A program made the translations under genes and the position numbers. The notes beneath the pieces are model-generated. The model saw nothing but the letters and a program-made list of their open reading frames with translations. It was not told the DNA's origin and searched no databases. This document shows, piece after piece, positions 44,257-55,918 of a stretch of DNA of 64,000 nucleotides. The number at the start of each line of letters is the position of its first letter. The stretch's first letter is position 1. Source of the stretch: Panorpa germanica (taxonomy: Eukaryota > Arthropoda > Insecta > Mecoptera > Panorpidae); NCBI GenBank assembly GCA_963678705.1, contig OY783203.1:18210535-18274534 (forward strand), given 5' to 3'.

Positions 44257-46098
44257 CGTTTGATTATAATAAAATAATAAATTAGTTGAAATTAAAAGTT
44301 CTATTTATAAAGTGATTAACACGCCTGAATTGATAGCAACACAAATAACATTTCATTACAATTGAAAATCAAAAAACGCAAATAAGCGTAAAATGCATAA
44401 ACAAAGAGCAGCGAAGCGCCGCACAATTGTAGATTACATAAATTTACACTGGGTAGAATTGAATTGTGAGTAAAAGCTTCAGGTAGGTTTTGACAACCAT
44501 TCACTTATAAGACGGCGATGTTGCACGCATTTAAAAACTGCAAACGTAGTAGAAGGTGGCTACTATCAGAAACGAAACGATCTAACTTCGTGTTAAGACT
44601 TTATGCCCACCTTGTATAAGAAGCGTTAGTTCGTTGACGGACGGATGAGCTTGCTAGACGCAGGCAGGGCGGGGAGCACTAGAAGAGGATGGGCAGAGAA
44701 TGAAAGAAAACGGAAACTTGTTCTAGAGACCGGGGAAGGCGCCATGGTCGCCACGAGAGGGTCGACTCCGGACTAAAGGGGTGGAAGGGTGGTTTGAAAT
44801 AGCGGGAGTCATGTTTTGGGATGAACACAATCCCAGGCCAAGCAGCCAAGCAAACCCAAAGCCAGGAATATACGTGAACCAAGCCAGGATCTAGGGAAAA
44901 AACTATAATACAGGGGTTTAAACTGATATGTTTATTACACTCTTGGAATCTTTACTGGACTACAGTGTACGTTTTACGTACAAAATACACGGGTTTTTCT
45001 ATCCCAAAAAAACATTTTTTTAACTATGAAATATTTTTATGAACTTTTATTTAATAATGAGTATATAAAAAGAAAGAGATAGAGATAGACAGTATCTTAA
45101 ATGTTTGCTAGTTTATGAACATATATTTTATAATCCTAACCTCAAATATTGTTCATAAAGGTTTTCAAAAAACTAAGGGTATGGGTACAGTTATGGAATA
45201 TGAAAATCAGAGATGGTCAAAACTGCGTGAGACTATATTCTTAACATTTTTGAATACTAAAGAACTTAAAAACTTAATGATTAGATAATTAGTAATTTAG
45301 TTTTAAATTTATCGTAGAAAACTGTCACATCATTAAGTGAAAGTAAATACTTCAAAGAGAAGGACATTTAGTGTCTAAACATGTTTGCTACGTAAGTGTT
45401 ACATAAATACTACTGCTGTTAATTTTTCTGTTTATTCTTATTGCAAGAGAACAGGAAAACAGTTGGGAAAACAACATCGTTACAATGTCACTCTTTTCAA
45501 AGAAAATAACTTCTTGTTTTAATTTTTTAATTGTGTTTAATTTTTGTTGTTTAATTGTGTGTATATTTTAACTGTTAATTCCTAAGCTATCATTTCAATT
45601 ATATTATTGGTACATTTTTTATAAATAAAAAACGCTTTCAATATTATTATATAAAAAAGTATTAGCAAAGTAAGTTTTAATTAGGAACTGTATATTCTTA
45701 TAAAAAATTCAAGATTTTTTACCGTTGTTTGGATTAAGTTATTAGAGGCTACAAAATTATGTTGAAATTATTTCCATCATATGTTGTTAATAATGGATGA
45801 TAAACTGAACTAGAAACTGAATGCAGGCTTGATCACTCTGTGTAGAAAACTTTCCTTGAATTACAGCTACAAAAATAAGACAGTATTATTCACATGGCCG
45901 ATTAGACTCACTTTGATTAGATTAAAACATCCTGAAATTATACTATTTCTATATAACGGAATTATAAAACATCTATATAACAGTGGTAATCGCACAATGT
46001 GTCTTTCAGTGGGTCAGTGGTAGAATTCTCTAACTAAGCAACGTAGCAATGTTAATAAAGATAAGTGATTATGTTTTATAAATTATGAAAAATCTCTA
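44257..46098. other. unannotated; GC-richer patch 44570-44890
   Basis: The patch has a minus-strand 67-codon frame (MVHVYSWLWVCLAAWPGIVF...) without recognised domain. The rest is AT-rich, with a TTTAATTGTGT tandem at 45530-45560. Confidence 0.4.
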
Positions 46099-46100
46099 TA

Positions 46101-46727
46101 ATGGGCTTGTGTCCTATGTCTTAATTTCTATAAAAGTGTACTATATATTTATACAGTGGGTTACTAGAACCTCAAATGTCCAATTATTTTTTAATAACTC
46201 CTTATATGTTAAGAGATATTAACAATTAAAAAAGTCATTTTGTCTCTTTAATTATTAAAGGGATTCAACGTTGTACACATTCCAAATGCATATAACCTCA
46301 CAATCGCTGCCAACCTTACAGCTCCTAAATCTCTGATATATGTATCTATATATCAAAATATCAAATATTAGTTCCAGCTATTTCAAGGAATAATAAAATT
46401 TCAATATTATGTCTACCGTAACAGGGTTAAATAAAATAAAAACTTATTATTCTTTGACTTGACTTGATTATTTGACTACCAACAGCTACAGAACATTACC
46501 ACAGCACTGACCTACTCAACAAATAACTGACGTTAAAATGCATTTCACGTCATACAAATATGGCCGACCATTTCTAGCGCTAAAACTACAACTCCAAATT
46601 TTAGTTGCTAAATCTTCGTCAATATTTAGATATTTAATAAAATAAGCACACTAATGCACATTTATTAACATCAATTTCAATCAACAATTGAAACATCGAC
46701 CACTAAAAAATGAGGACACAAGCCCAT
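46101..46727 (-). mobile_element. Tc1/mariner-like MITE family T, copy A
   Basis: Starts ATGGGCTTGTGTCCTATG and ends GAGGACACAAGCCCAT, flanked on each side by TA (46099-46100 and 46728-46729), the Tc1/mariner target duplication. The interior matches copy B in reverse orientation, including CCTGTTACGGTAGACATAAT read on the other strand. 627 bp, no transposase. Confidence 0.85.
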
Positions 46728-46782
46728 TAGGAAATTATGTTTCTAGAAAGTACAAATCCTAAAAATGACTTTAGTTTAAAAA

Positions 46783-47250
46783 TTACGTGAGTTTTTTTTA
46801 CAAAAAGTATTTTATTTATCAACATAGTCTCCATTAAGCTCGATACATTTAGTCCAGCGTTTTTCCAAAAAAATTTATTCCTTCCAAATAGTAGGTTTTC
46901 TCAAGGCACTCAAATTAGACATTTGTTTCAGTGATTTTAGTGATGACCTCTTTGTTAGACCTCTTACCAACATTTGTTCAAGTTTGGAAACAGGAAATAG
47001 TCGCAGAAGCTCAAGCTAAATCTGAAGAACATGCTGGATAGGGTAGCAGTTCGTAACACAATTTATAGATTTTTGTAATGGTGACTACACACTCAATCGC
47101 AATCGCGGCATCCATCGCAAAAATAGCTGTTAGCAATGGCTGTCACACACCAACTAAATAAATAGCAGCTTGCTCAAAATTTGACAGTAGTCTATTAAGA
47201 GATGGCAGTTGACGGGAGCTGCGCCGGAAATTCAAAGAGTCACTAAATTA
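46783..47250 (-). pseudogene. mariner transposase C-terminal relic, copy 2
   Basis: Minus-strand translation gives KIYKLCYELLPYPACSSDLA, then frame-shifted pieces of the FPNL segment, then LEKTYYLEGI near the C-terminus, the pattern of mariner transposases just before and after the third catalytic aspartate. The end reads TATGTTGATAAATAAAATAC, where the protein would stop. The right half (non-coding AGTTGACGGGAGCTG block) is shared with copy 1 at 11388-11862, so both derive from the same internally deleted form. The weak inverted ends TTACGTGAGTTTTT / TTTAGTGACTCTTTG support this. Confidence 0.7.
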
Positions 47251-48104
47251 TCAACTTACCCTCGTATATACACCTGTAAAAAGATATTATACTTTCAAGG
47301 ACGGTAACAGCACATTACTTTGTAATCAGTGCTCGCAAGGATGATTATTTACGACTAGCATAGAACAAACACCTAGTTTCTCAAAAAAGTAAAACTTTTT
47401 CTTAGCAGTGAAAAGCTAATTACTCGTAAATCAGGGTTTGGCCACGCCTGATGTAATTCATGCAGACTATATTTATACTCATACAACATACTGTGATAAT
47501 CCAGTATACCTTATTAAGTATTTATAACGTAAATGGCTCAGACAAATACCCATGATAAAAGGCTTTGACGATTACTTTCCATGCAAAGCTCAGGGGTATG
47601 AGCTTTCCGGTGGGAGGAGTGGTGGAGGGGTAGGGTGGGAACGGTTTATAGAGTATGGGGCTCGATTACTCGCTGTGATGTGATATCCTCATCAACATAT
47701 TAAGTGTTTTGTTTCATGTATCCACGTTTAATATTACTTTAAGTATAATCCAAAATATTATAAGCTTTTTATAAAATGCTCAAGGACATTACTGTATGTT
47801 CTGAAATCTGTACGCTCTATTTAGCAGAACACAGAGTGTAGCGTACTTAGCCAACGTAAGGACGAAGGACGAAGGACATAGCAACTAGTTATATATTTAA
47901 ATAACGAATATTTTATTTCATATGGAACTATAATAATAATAGAGACTAAGTTCGATTTGTACAGTGAACCTGGCCATTGATTCTTCATGCCAAAGGACTG
48001 GTATGATGCTGAGAAACGCCCGTATTTTGCGCCACATTAAGCACCGAAGTCAAAATGCAATTTGAACCATCCTAGGTAGAGAAACAGCTTTGTTTTAAAC
48101 TTAG
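47251..48104. other. unannotated, with G-rich patch
   Basis: A G-rich run lies at 47605-47645 (GGTGGGAGGAGTGGTGGAGG and following). No gene recognised. Confidence 0.45.
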
Positions 48105-49031
48105 CTTAGAATTAGTTTGTGGCAAACTAAAAAGTGTAAACCTTGAAGTAAAAGATAATTTCTATATAAGAAATAAAGAAAGAACTTAATGAACTTGTGT
48201 ACTCATTTGTTAGTGGTCGATTTTTCAATTGTTGATTGAAATTGATATTAATAAATGTGTATTGACGTGTCTATTTTATTAAATATCTAAATGTTGACAC
48301 AGATATAGCAATTCAAAAATTGAATTGTAGTTTTAGCGCTAGAGATGTTGGCCATTTGTATGACGTGAAATGCATTGTATACGTCAGTTATTTGTTGAGT
48401 AGGTCAGTGCTGTGGTAATGTTTTGTAGCTGTTGGTAGTCGAAATAATCAAGTCTAGTCAAAGTTAAGTTTAAGTCAACATAAGTTTTTATTTTATTTAA
48501 CCCTGTTACGGTAGACATAATATTGAAATTTGATATTTCCTTGAAATAGCTGTAAATAATATTTGATATTTTGATATATAAATACATATAGCAGAGATTT
48601 ATGAGATGTAAGGTTGGTAAGCCTGTAAACTTGTCAGAGTTCTGTTAAGAATATGTATATTTTACGTTCTTTTGTATAAAAGAAATAGCAACTAGCGGAC
48701 GTGAGGTCACATGTCTTGGAATTTTCTACAACGTTAAATCCCTCTAATAAAGAGACAAAATAAATTTTTTAATTGTTAATATCTCCGAACATATAAATAG
48801 TTATTAAAAAATAATTGGACATTTGAGGTTCTAGTAACCCACTTTATCAATATATAGTACACTTTTATAGAAATTAAGACATAGGACACAAGCCCATTAG
48901 CTTGTAGCAAAACTACGAAGTGTGAACCTTGGACAATTTCTATAACAGAAATAGAAAAATAAACTTGGAATTAGCTAGCACGTATGAACCTTGCACTGCA
49001 AGATAATTTTCTACATGAAATACAATAAATA
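48105..49031 (+). repeat. ~65-bp tandem repeat split by MITE T copy B
   Basis: Unit 1 (about 48105-48188), unit 2 (48898-48962) and unit 3 (48963-49031) share TTAG(C)...GTGTAAACCTTG / GTGTGAACCTTG / CGTATGAACCTTG, then (A)GATAATTTCTA and an A-rich end. Units 2 and 3 are adjacent. Unit 1 is separated from them only by the 709-bp MITE, so the MITE inserted into a pre-existing array. Confidence 0.6.
48189..48897 (+). mobile_element. Tc1/mariner-like MITE family T, copy B
   Basis: Left end ATGAACTTGTGTACTC, right end TAGGACACAAGCCCAT, flanked by TA on both sides (48187-48188 and 48898-48899). The body matches copies A (inverted) and C. Interior includes TTGGCCATTTGTATGACGTG and TAACCCTGTTACGGTAGACA. 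Non-coding. Confidence 0.84.
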
Positions 49032-49481
49032 AAATTATTTAATTCTGCGAATGATTTCTTCTTGAAACCAATAACAAAAAATTTCAGTTTTTAAAAATCA
49101 TTGAATCATAATATTTCATATAACATTTTAAAAATCAAGGAGCAAGAATGACAAACGATAGAACATTATTGTACCAGTCTCCAGTCAATACTGTATCTCA
49201 AAAAAGTGCTGGAATGATCTCCAAGAACAATTACGTGATGTATTCCGAATGCAACAGAAGATATAATCCAGGCTTAATTATCTTTTCCAGCTAGAGCATT
49301 TACAATTATATTTAACGTTCCATAAGTGCAGAGATCCTGCTAATATCACTGTCTATCTCTCTCAACATCTATCTTCAAAATTTAACTGTAAGAATATTAA
49401 TAAGTTAACGTTTGTTGTAGTTGTTTTACTTGGTTATGTGTAATACCATGAAAAACACATGGACTATAACACTTGACTATA
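49032..49481. other. unannotated spacer
   Basis: AT-rich, nothing recognised. The last five bases before the LTR (49482-49486) are its target duplication. Confidence 0.5.
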
Positions 49482-49486
49482 CTGGG

Positions 49487-50120
49487 TGTTTGTGGAGTTT
49501 GGACCTTATAGAGATCTATAGGCTGGCTAGGGCGTATCTGCAATCCTTTGGCGGTATCCAAATTCTCGAACGGCAAATGTCGCTCAGTTCCTATCAATAG
49601 CTTAGTGGGCGCACAATTTTGTTATAAAGGACCTTTTAGCTATTAAGCAATTAATAGCAATTTTTTATTTATATCAAAAGACACAGCAAAACCTCAGAAC
49701 TTTATTAGATTACATTTATTTTAAAACTACACTATTGAATTTACATATAAATTGATTAAATATTTTAGTTAATAAGAATACTAATTACGACACTAAGTAA
49801 ATGTAAGTCGCGGTTTAAGTTATAAATAAAAATATGTGTATTTTTTATTTTATGTAAATGCACCAAATGGTTAAGCGTGCTGTAGGTTTGAGTGCTGAAG
49901 CAATAAGAACGAATTAGGACCAAATACGTAGTGTCGAAGCCTAGTAGAAGTGGATCGTAAAACAAAGGATGTTTACATAAGAAATATTATGGTTTGCCCA
50001 CAGAGAGCAGTGTATATAAAAACAAATAGGCATAAAATATAAATGAATTGAGACAAAGAAATCTTAATTCTAACATTAATTAAAAATAAAAGCAAGATGT
50101 AATAAAAGCATTTATTAACA
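49487..50120 (-). mobile_element. solo LTR, copy 2
   Basis: This is the inverted counterpart of 15849-16497: on the minus strand it starts TGTTAATAAATG and ends ACTCCACAAACA. The flanks are a perfect 5-bp duplication, CTGGG on the plus strand (49482-49486 and 50121-50125). It is a solo LTR with no internal sequence, from the same unnamed LTR-retrotransposon family. Similar lengths (634 and 649 bp) indicate that little has been lost since insertion. Confidence 0.84.
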
Positions 50121-50125
50121 CTGGG

Positions 50126-50874
50126 TTTGCACCAATTCCCGTGGCCGGTACTCTATATACGGAGTATGGAGTGTATAGTGAAACTGGTTATTGTAAATAA
50201 AAGTTTAGCTGGTGAAGACGTGCCATAACAACACCCTGGCAGTCACAGTGTACAGTGTACACACACCATTAAACAAAAAGCTATCTCACTTTAACCAACA
50301 CTAACGAATAAATGGATATTTTTATTAACCCTTTTCTCGGTGTAGGTAGATCATCAAACTGTTAAGAATTGTAACTGACTTTTATAATAGTTTTTTTCAT
50401 GGTGAGGGAGTGATGGAGAGAAAGAGGACTATTCCCCTGATATCACAGATTCCACCTGCTATTTCAACTCGTCTGATGTCATTCTCTGGTTTAATTGTAT
50501 AGTTACTGACCGTAAATACGAAATTAAATTTGTGGAAGAAGTTTATAGAGAAGAAAATGTGTTTGTGGGAAGAAAAGGTGTCTTAAGTTCTAAGTTCTAA
50601 GTGAAAATAATAGTGGAGCAGCAAACCACAAGATTCTACTTATTTGACTAATTTCTAACATGAAACTTTTCACGTTTGTTATTTTTATTATAGTGACTGA
50701 CAAAATGTATAAACGGACAAAAGGCAGAGCTGGCTGGGATCTCTGTAGGTCTCGCATCGCTCGCTGATTTTCCAAATAAAAAATATTTCCATTTAAATAT
50801 TATCACTTAACAATTAGTGCACATTTTTCATGATAAAATAATAACATATTTTATCTTAATATTTAAATTATATT
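50126..50874. other. unannotated stretch
   Basis: Nothing recognised; a repeated GTACAC/GTGTACAC cluster near 50250-50265. Confidence 0.45.
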
Positions 50875-51535
50875 ATTATTATTTTATTTTAATGTTGCCA
50901 TTTGGTACTACATTCTTGCGCCTTAACACATTTATTTGCATGTCATTGTGCTTAATTCAATTTTGATCCTTATTAAATCTAAACATTCTCACTCCTTCCA
51001 AACGAAAAAAAAAATATAAATTTATCCTTATAAAAATAAAAACAAAACTGCTACTGCTACTGCTTCACTCCTTCTGCTACTCTCCCTCCTGTTTCTACTC
51101 TGCCATTCCTTCTCTTTCCTCGTTCCTTTTCTCTATCTCCGCCATCCACCTCTTCCCTTCACTGCCTCCCTTTAATAACTGTACAATATTCTCTTCGCTT
51201 ATTACATTTTTCTAACATGAAAACTTAATGAGGTCCGATGTTTATATCTCCGTTCTACACACTCTGTACATCCTTTCTCGCTATTTGCCCAGTATCTGTT
51301 TCCTTTCTCCTCGTTTCCCAATCTAAATCTGGCAATCCTTCTCATGTGTTTTGTGTCTTTTTCTCTTAAGTATTGTGATATCTCACTCTCTCAAATCCTT
51401 TTATATATTTTGTTATAGTTGCTCTTCTTAATTTTTTCCATTCTTTCCTGTCATTGTATCTCCCTGTCTCTTTTCCTTAGCTCCTCTTCCACACTTGTGC
51501 CTTCTTCTCTTCTTCTACCTGACTCCTCTGTCGCG
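50875..51535 (-). pseudogene. LINE-B 3' fragment, minus strand, long copy
   Basis: The minus strand runs from the charged region (GAAGAGGAGCTAAGGAAAAG, CAGGGAGATACAATGACAGG) through the IWE-type segment and RLGNEE-like TTAGATTGGGAAACGAGGAG, the RYW region AACAGATACTGGGCAAATAG, to the 3' UTR GCGCAAGAATGTAGTACCAA and an AATAAT tail at the left edge. It retains more of the ORF2 C-terminal region than most copies but has frameshifts. Confidence 0.76.
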
Positions 51536-52078
51536 TAAATTTTATTAAAAGTATTTGAAAGTCTGTTATTTAGGAATAGTGTCAATGCTTTATTTTAACG
51601 GCAATATTTATTGTTGAAATTTTAAAAAGAAGTTGAAAACAAGGGTTTACAAGATATCTGCTTTATAGTTATACAATTTTATTACTCCTAAGAAAAAAAC
51701 TAGTGAACAACATTTCACTTAGAATTTATTAAACAGGTACAATCTCAAAACAATTTATATTATGCACGCTTATTTGTTGACTTATGGCTTTGTGGAAAAC
51801 AGTTCTTCTACAGTTTTCATTCTCTGTTTAACATATGTTAATTTCAGCCGTCATCTTCTCAGGTCAATCATTTCTTCATTCACTATTTTATAAGTTACAA
51901 ACGTGCCGAGTGTTAGAGTCCAGAATTAACTTACACTCGTGTACTGTTTTATTTGGTAATTCTAATTCTTAGTTACTTGCTGGTTTTTTCTGGGCGACCT
52001 CCATTTAGCGAAGCGCCCAAATACAACGCACGTAATCACAATCACAATAAATTGTCGGCGACAAGATGCCTTCCTTTA
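51536..52078. other. unannotated stretch
   Basis: Nothing recognised. Confidence 0.5.
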
Positions 52079-52350
52079 ATAACGTCACACACAAACCAGG
52101 GGGGGTATCCAAAGTGTGACAATATGTGACATGGGCAGGAAGAGTCATTGGATTTGTGGTGTGACATCTAATCTAAAATTAGACTTAATAATGTTAAAAC
52201 CAAAAAAAGAAAAGAAGACTAAAAAGAAATTATTTTTTTCAAATGTGTGACATCACAACAAAAGGGATGTATGACAAAGCGTGACAATGGTGAGGGGGAG
52301 GGGGGTGGTAGTAAATCATAAAATCATCGTAAAGTATGGATGAACCCTAA
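52079..52350 (+). repeat. dispersed G/T-rich repeat, copy 2
   Basis: It matches 8305-8569 block for block, with an extra ATGACAAAGCGTGACAATGG segment that the first copy lacks. It ends near GTATGGATGAACCCTAA. Confidence 0.6.
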
Positions 52351-53392
52351 GTAGCCGTGTGAACTGAAGCACGTAGTTGCCCATGATTATTTATTTAATT
52401 TTTATTTTTTTCGTTTCATGAAACATTATAAGTTTTATGTGACATTTTGAAACATCCTCTTGTTATATTTAATTTGGAGTTTTCTCGTGGTACAAGCTTA
52501 ACAATACATTTTACATTTTACATTTTACAAATGCGGTTTATAATTTCAAAATGAATATAATTGTTAATGTACCGTTATGTTACCACAAGTTACCAGAACA
52601 AACAGAATTGTTAATCCACAGATTATAAGGGTATTTCTATCGGATTACACCAAATATTGTTGTGTTGTTGGAGTGTTGGAGTGTTGAACTGAATATAGTC
52701 ACTCGTACTCGTACTCGTATATTCAACAATTGGATGAAATTGTATACAAACATAATCTAAAATAGATGGCAGGAGAATTTAACAATTGAAGAACTTTATC
52801 ACATTATACACCAACGTGTTGGTGCTACAGGCACAGGTATTAGGTGATACCACAACCACGCATTGTGTGCCAGATTATTTTTGACGTGTCAACTGCTCCT
52901 CCTCCTCCTACCCTTGCTACCATCTCCACATATGTTTGCCTGGGAATAATGGGACTCGAGGTAAAGCTTTTAAATTGAATTGTGAGTGTTCCGAAGCGGA
53001 AAGGGAATACTCAGACTGCGAGACAGCTCAGAACCCAGAACTCAGGTCTTGTAAGATTTTAGAATGTAATATGGAGTACGACCTACGTAAAACTTTTTAG
53101 AAAGAACGTGGCGTCTCCCAATAGGCAGTTTTTCACCAAATTAAAATATCACATATTCGGCGGGCTCCTGTACAGGGAACCTGGATCCAGATGAGAGCAA
53201 CTTCATAACCTTTGACAGTATGCAATATAATATCTTTATTTAAAAGTGTATATTATTATTACAATTAACTAGCGCTTGCCTCGTCGCAAAGAAACGCTTA
53301 CTTCAGATAGCTTAATTATATTATTTAATTATAATTTTAATTCAGCAGCTTAATTTTATATTTTAATTATATTTTTAAATTAAAATATTATA
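52351..53392. other. unannotated stretch
   Basis: No gene. Small simple repeats: GTTGGAGTGTTGGAGTGTTG at about 52668, CTCGTACTCGTACTCGTA at about 52701 and CTCCTCCTCCTCCTA at about 52892. Confidence 0.45.
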
Positions 53393-53400
53393 TTTGACAA

Positions 53401-53877
53401 TAGGGATCTGAGATCGATTAATCGATGAATCGATTTTTGTGTCGAAAAAATCGATTTTTTAAATCGATTTAAAACAATGGATCGATCTCAAACACTCGAA
53501 AATCGAAATTCGATACAATTATTTACATTATTCATTATAAGCTTGGACATGAAATATTGGGAATTATAATTATTTTATTCTATAATAAATAACGTACATG
53601 ATTTTATTAATTAATCAAAAATCACTCTTCATACTTATTCTTTAATTATAAGAAAGACTTGTATTTTTTTTACAAATTTAATAAAAATAAAATCGATCGA
53701 AAAGATCGTCTTCTTTTTTTCTTTTTTGGAGTTAGTGTCTTTTCTTTTATAAAAAAACTTAAAAATAATCGAAAAATCGATCTTGTAGACTAAAATTTTT
53801 TTCTGAATCGATTCTTTAGGCTTCGATTCAAATCGATTAAAAAATCGATCTTTTTTTAAGAAGAATCGCCATCCCTA
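53401..53877. mobile_element. hAT-like MITE rich in AATCGATT
   Basis: The ends TAGGGATC and GCATCCCTA-like (GCCATCCCTA) are inverted. They are flanked by TTTGACAA (53393-53400) and CTTGACAA (53878-53885), an 8-bp duplication matching at seven positions, typical of hAT. Subterminal regions on both sides are full of ATCGAT/AATCGATT palindromes, plausible transposase-binding clusters. 477 bp, no transposase. Confidence 0.82.
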
Positions 53878-53885
53878 CTTGACAA

Positions 53886-55599
53886 GTATAAAAAATAATT
53901 TAAATTTTCAAAATCAATTCATGAATTATGAATTCTTTAACCAACTTTATTTCAAAATTTGGATATTCTTAATTCGATTTGTACCAAATTCAGCCTACAT
54001 CAAAAATTTCAATATTCTAGCACAATTTTACCACTCGGCAAAAACCGCCCACCCTGCATCATAGTGAATTTTTTAAATTTGATTTATTTTATTAATTATA
54101 TACTAAATTTTTATACAATTCCAGAGATTTGAACTTTTTTTAAAGTTTCTCAATTATTCCGTTTCACTTATTAAAGTTCTACATTTTGAAATATTTTATT
54201 TCGGATTAGTACTTTCTCTACAAATTAAGCTATTTCCAAAAAGATGCCTGGAACAATTGTCCAGATACCTAGAAAGTCACTTACTTATGGCAGTACTTTG
54301 CTGTTTCTGAAAATATCTGCACCCCTTACTTATAACGTTATTTGAAAGTTGTCCTACATGTTATCAACAATACCGAAAATAGATTTGTATTTTTACTATT
54401 TTGTTAATGAGTACATAAGAATAAAATTAATTATTAATAAGTTTATTACTCAGTAACATGGATTCGATTTAGAAATCAATTATTATTAATGTAGTCTATT
54501 TTCGTACGTATTCAGAATCACAAGGTGTTTTGAAACAGCTTTCTTGCAAGATAATGAAATATTCCATATCAAATATTACAAATTATGATGTATTTTATCA
54601 TATAATTATCAATAATTTTTTATCAATATCTATATATCCCCTAGTCAGCCCCACAATTTTTTCAACGCCACTTTTATCCATTTTTGAATTTGGAATTATG
54701 TTTGCATTAAATAACGTAATACAAAATTTCAACTTTCTATCTTTTACGAATTAAAAGTTATACGTAACAAATAATTCTTTTTCCAGTTTACAAAATTAGG
54801 AATTACGGATGCCAAATGTCTTAAAAAAATTTCTCTACGAAATAACAAATTTTCGAAAATTTCCCTGTAGCCGTTTTCGATTTATGATTTACCATACGAA
54901 TTTCAGCAACATATAAGATCATCAACATACACTTGGAATATTATAATATAAGATAAATTACAGTTTAATGTTTTAAGAGGCACAAAACATCGGGAAATAA
55001 CATATATAGTCAAAGTTACGATAGATCGGCGGTGACTTATTTTTATTGTCATTTTTTATTGCCAGTTACGGTTTTTAGGAAAGCTTTAGGTACATTATAA
55101 TCATTTTTAAGTTAGTAAGAAAAATTGGTTGAAATCTGGGTTACTTTGCAAAAGAAGAAATTGTCCAAAATTTAAGAAATATTCTAACAAGTGTCATACC
55201 ATTTTGGAATCCTTATTATTTTCGCCAACTTTTAATGTTACATGCCAAACTCGCATAGCAAAATTTTTTTTCTGCACAGTCACTCAAAGTTGGGCAAAAA
55301 ATTAATCTTGAATATTTGGTTCGACAAAAAGTGACAATTTCTTCCAAGTTGGAGCAGTTGGCTTTACAGTTTAAGCAAGAGTTTACAGAAACATTATTCA
55401 GGATCACATAACAAAAAAAAAATTTCAAAGAAGTTAAGATTTGTAGCAACAGGAGTGAAAGGACTGTCACAGCGTGCAGATTTCACAATTTATTTAACTT
55501 TTAAAATATTCAACTTAGATTTTTTTAAATATTTTTCTGATAACTGTTATGACTTGGCCTATGAACTACTTCGGGCTTGACGTCGAATTCTGGGACACC

Positions 55600-55602
<3 letters not shown>
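53886..55602. other. AT-rich block, suspected repeat, ending in CACCCTGTATA
   Basis: The right edge reads GGGACACCCTGTATA, which resembles the end of Tc1/mariner-type elements with a TA target site. No matching left end was found, so the extent is unknown. Open frames (53879-54064, 54530-54754, 55216-55470) have no domain. Confidence 0.3.

Positions 55603-55691
<89 letters not shown>
55603..55691. repeat. TA dinucleotide microsatellite
   Basis: About 40 uninterrupted TA repeats followed by a TATTATATAT break. It starts directly at the CACCCTG terminus, so it probably grew from the TA target site of that element. Confidence 0.95.
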
Positions 55692-55749
55692 CTTGGAACA
55701 TAATAATATAAGAAAAATAAAGTAATGTTTACGGATTAAAACTATGAAG

Positions 55750-55918
55750 TAAGAAAAGCATTTTGCATTTGCAAATAGAAAATAGGTTTGTGAAAGTTTT
55801 CAAATAAAATATAAAATGCAATATTCTTAAAAGGTATTTAAATACAAAATAGAAAATCGGTATTTTGCATTTTGTATTTGCATTTTGAGTATGTGTATTT
55901 GAAAAACGCTCATCTCTG
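55750..55918 (-). mobile_element. hAT-like MITE end, ATTTTGCATTT-rich
   Basis: Read on the minus strand the block starts CAGAGATGAGCGTTTTTCAA, a hAT-like terminus, followed by many TTTGTATTTTGCATTT-type units. The opposite end was not defined. A TATATATATATATG run follows on the plus strand. Confidence 0.45.

Noticed and set aside
44679-44882. 67-codon minus-strand frame in a GC-richer patch
   Set aside because: No domain, no splice sites weighed as convincing; compositional explanation is sufficient.
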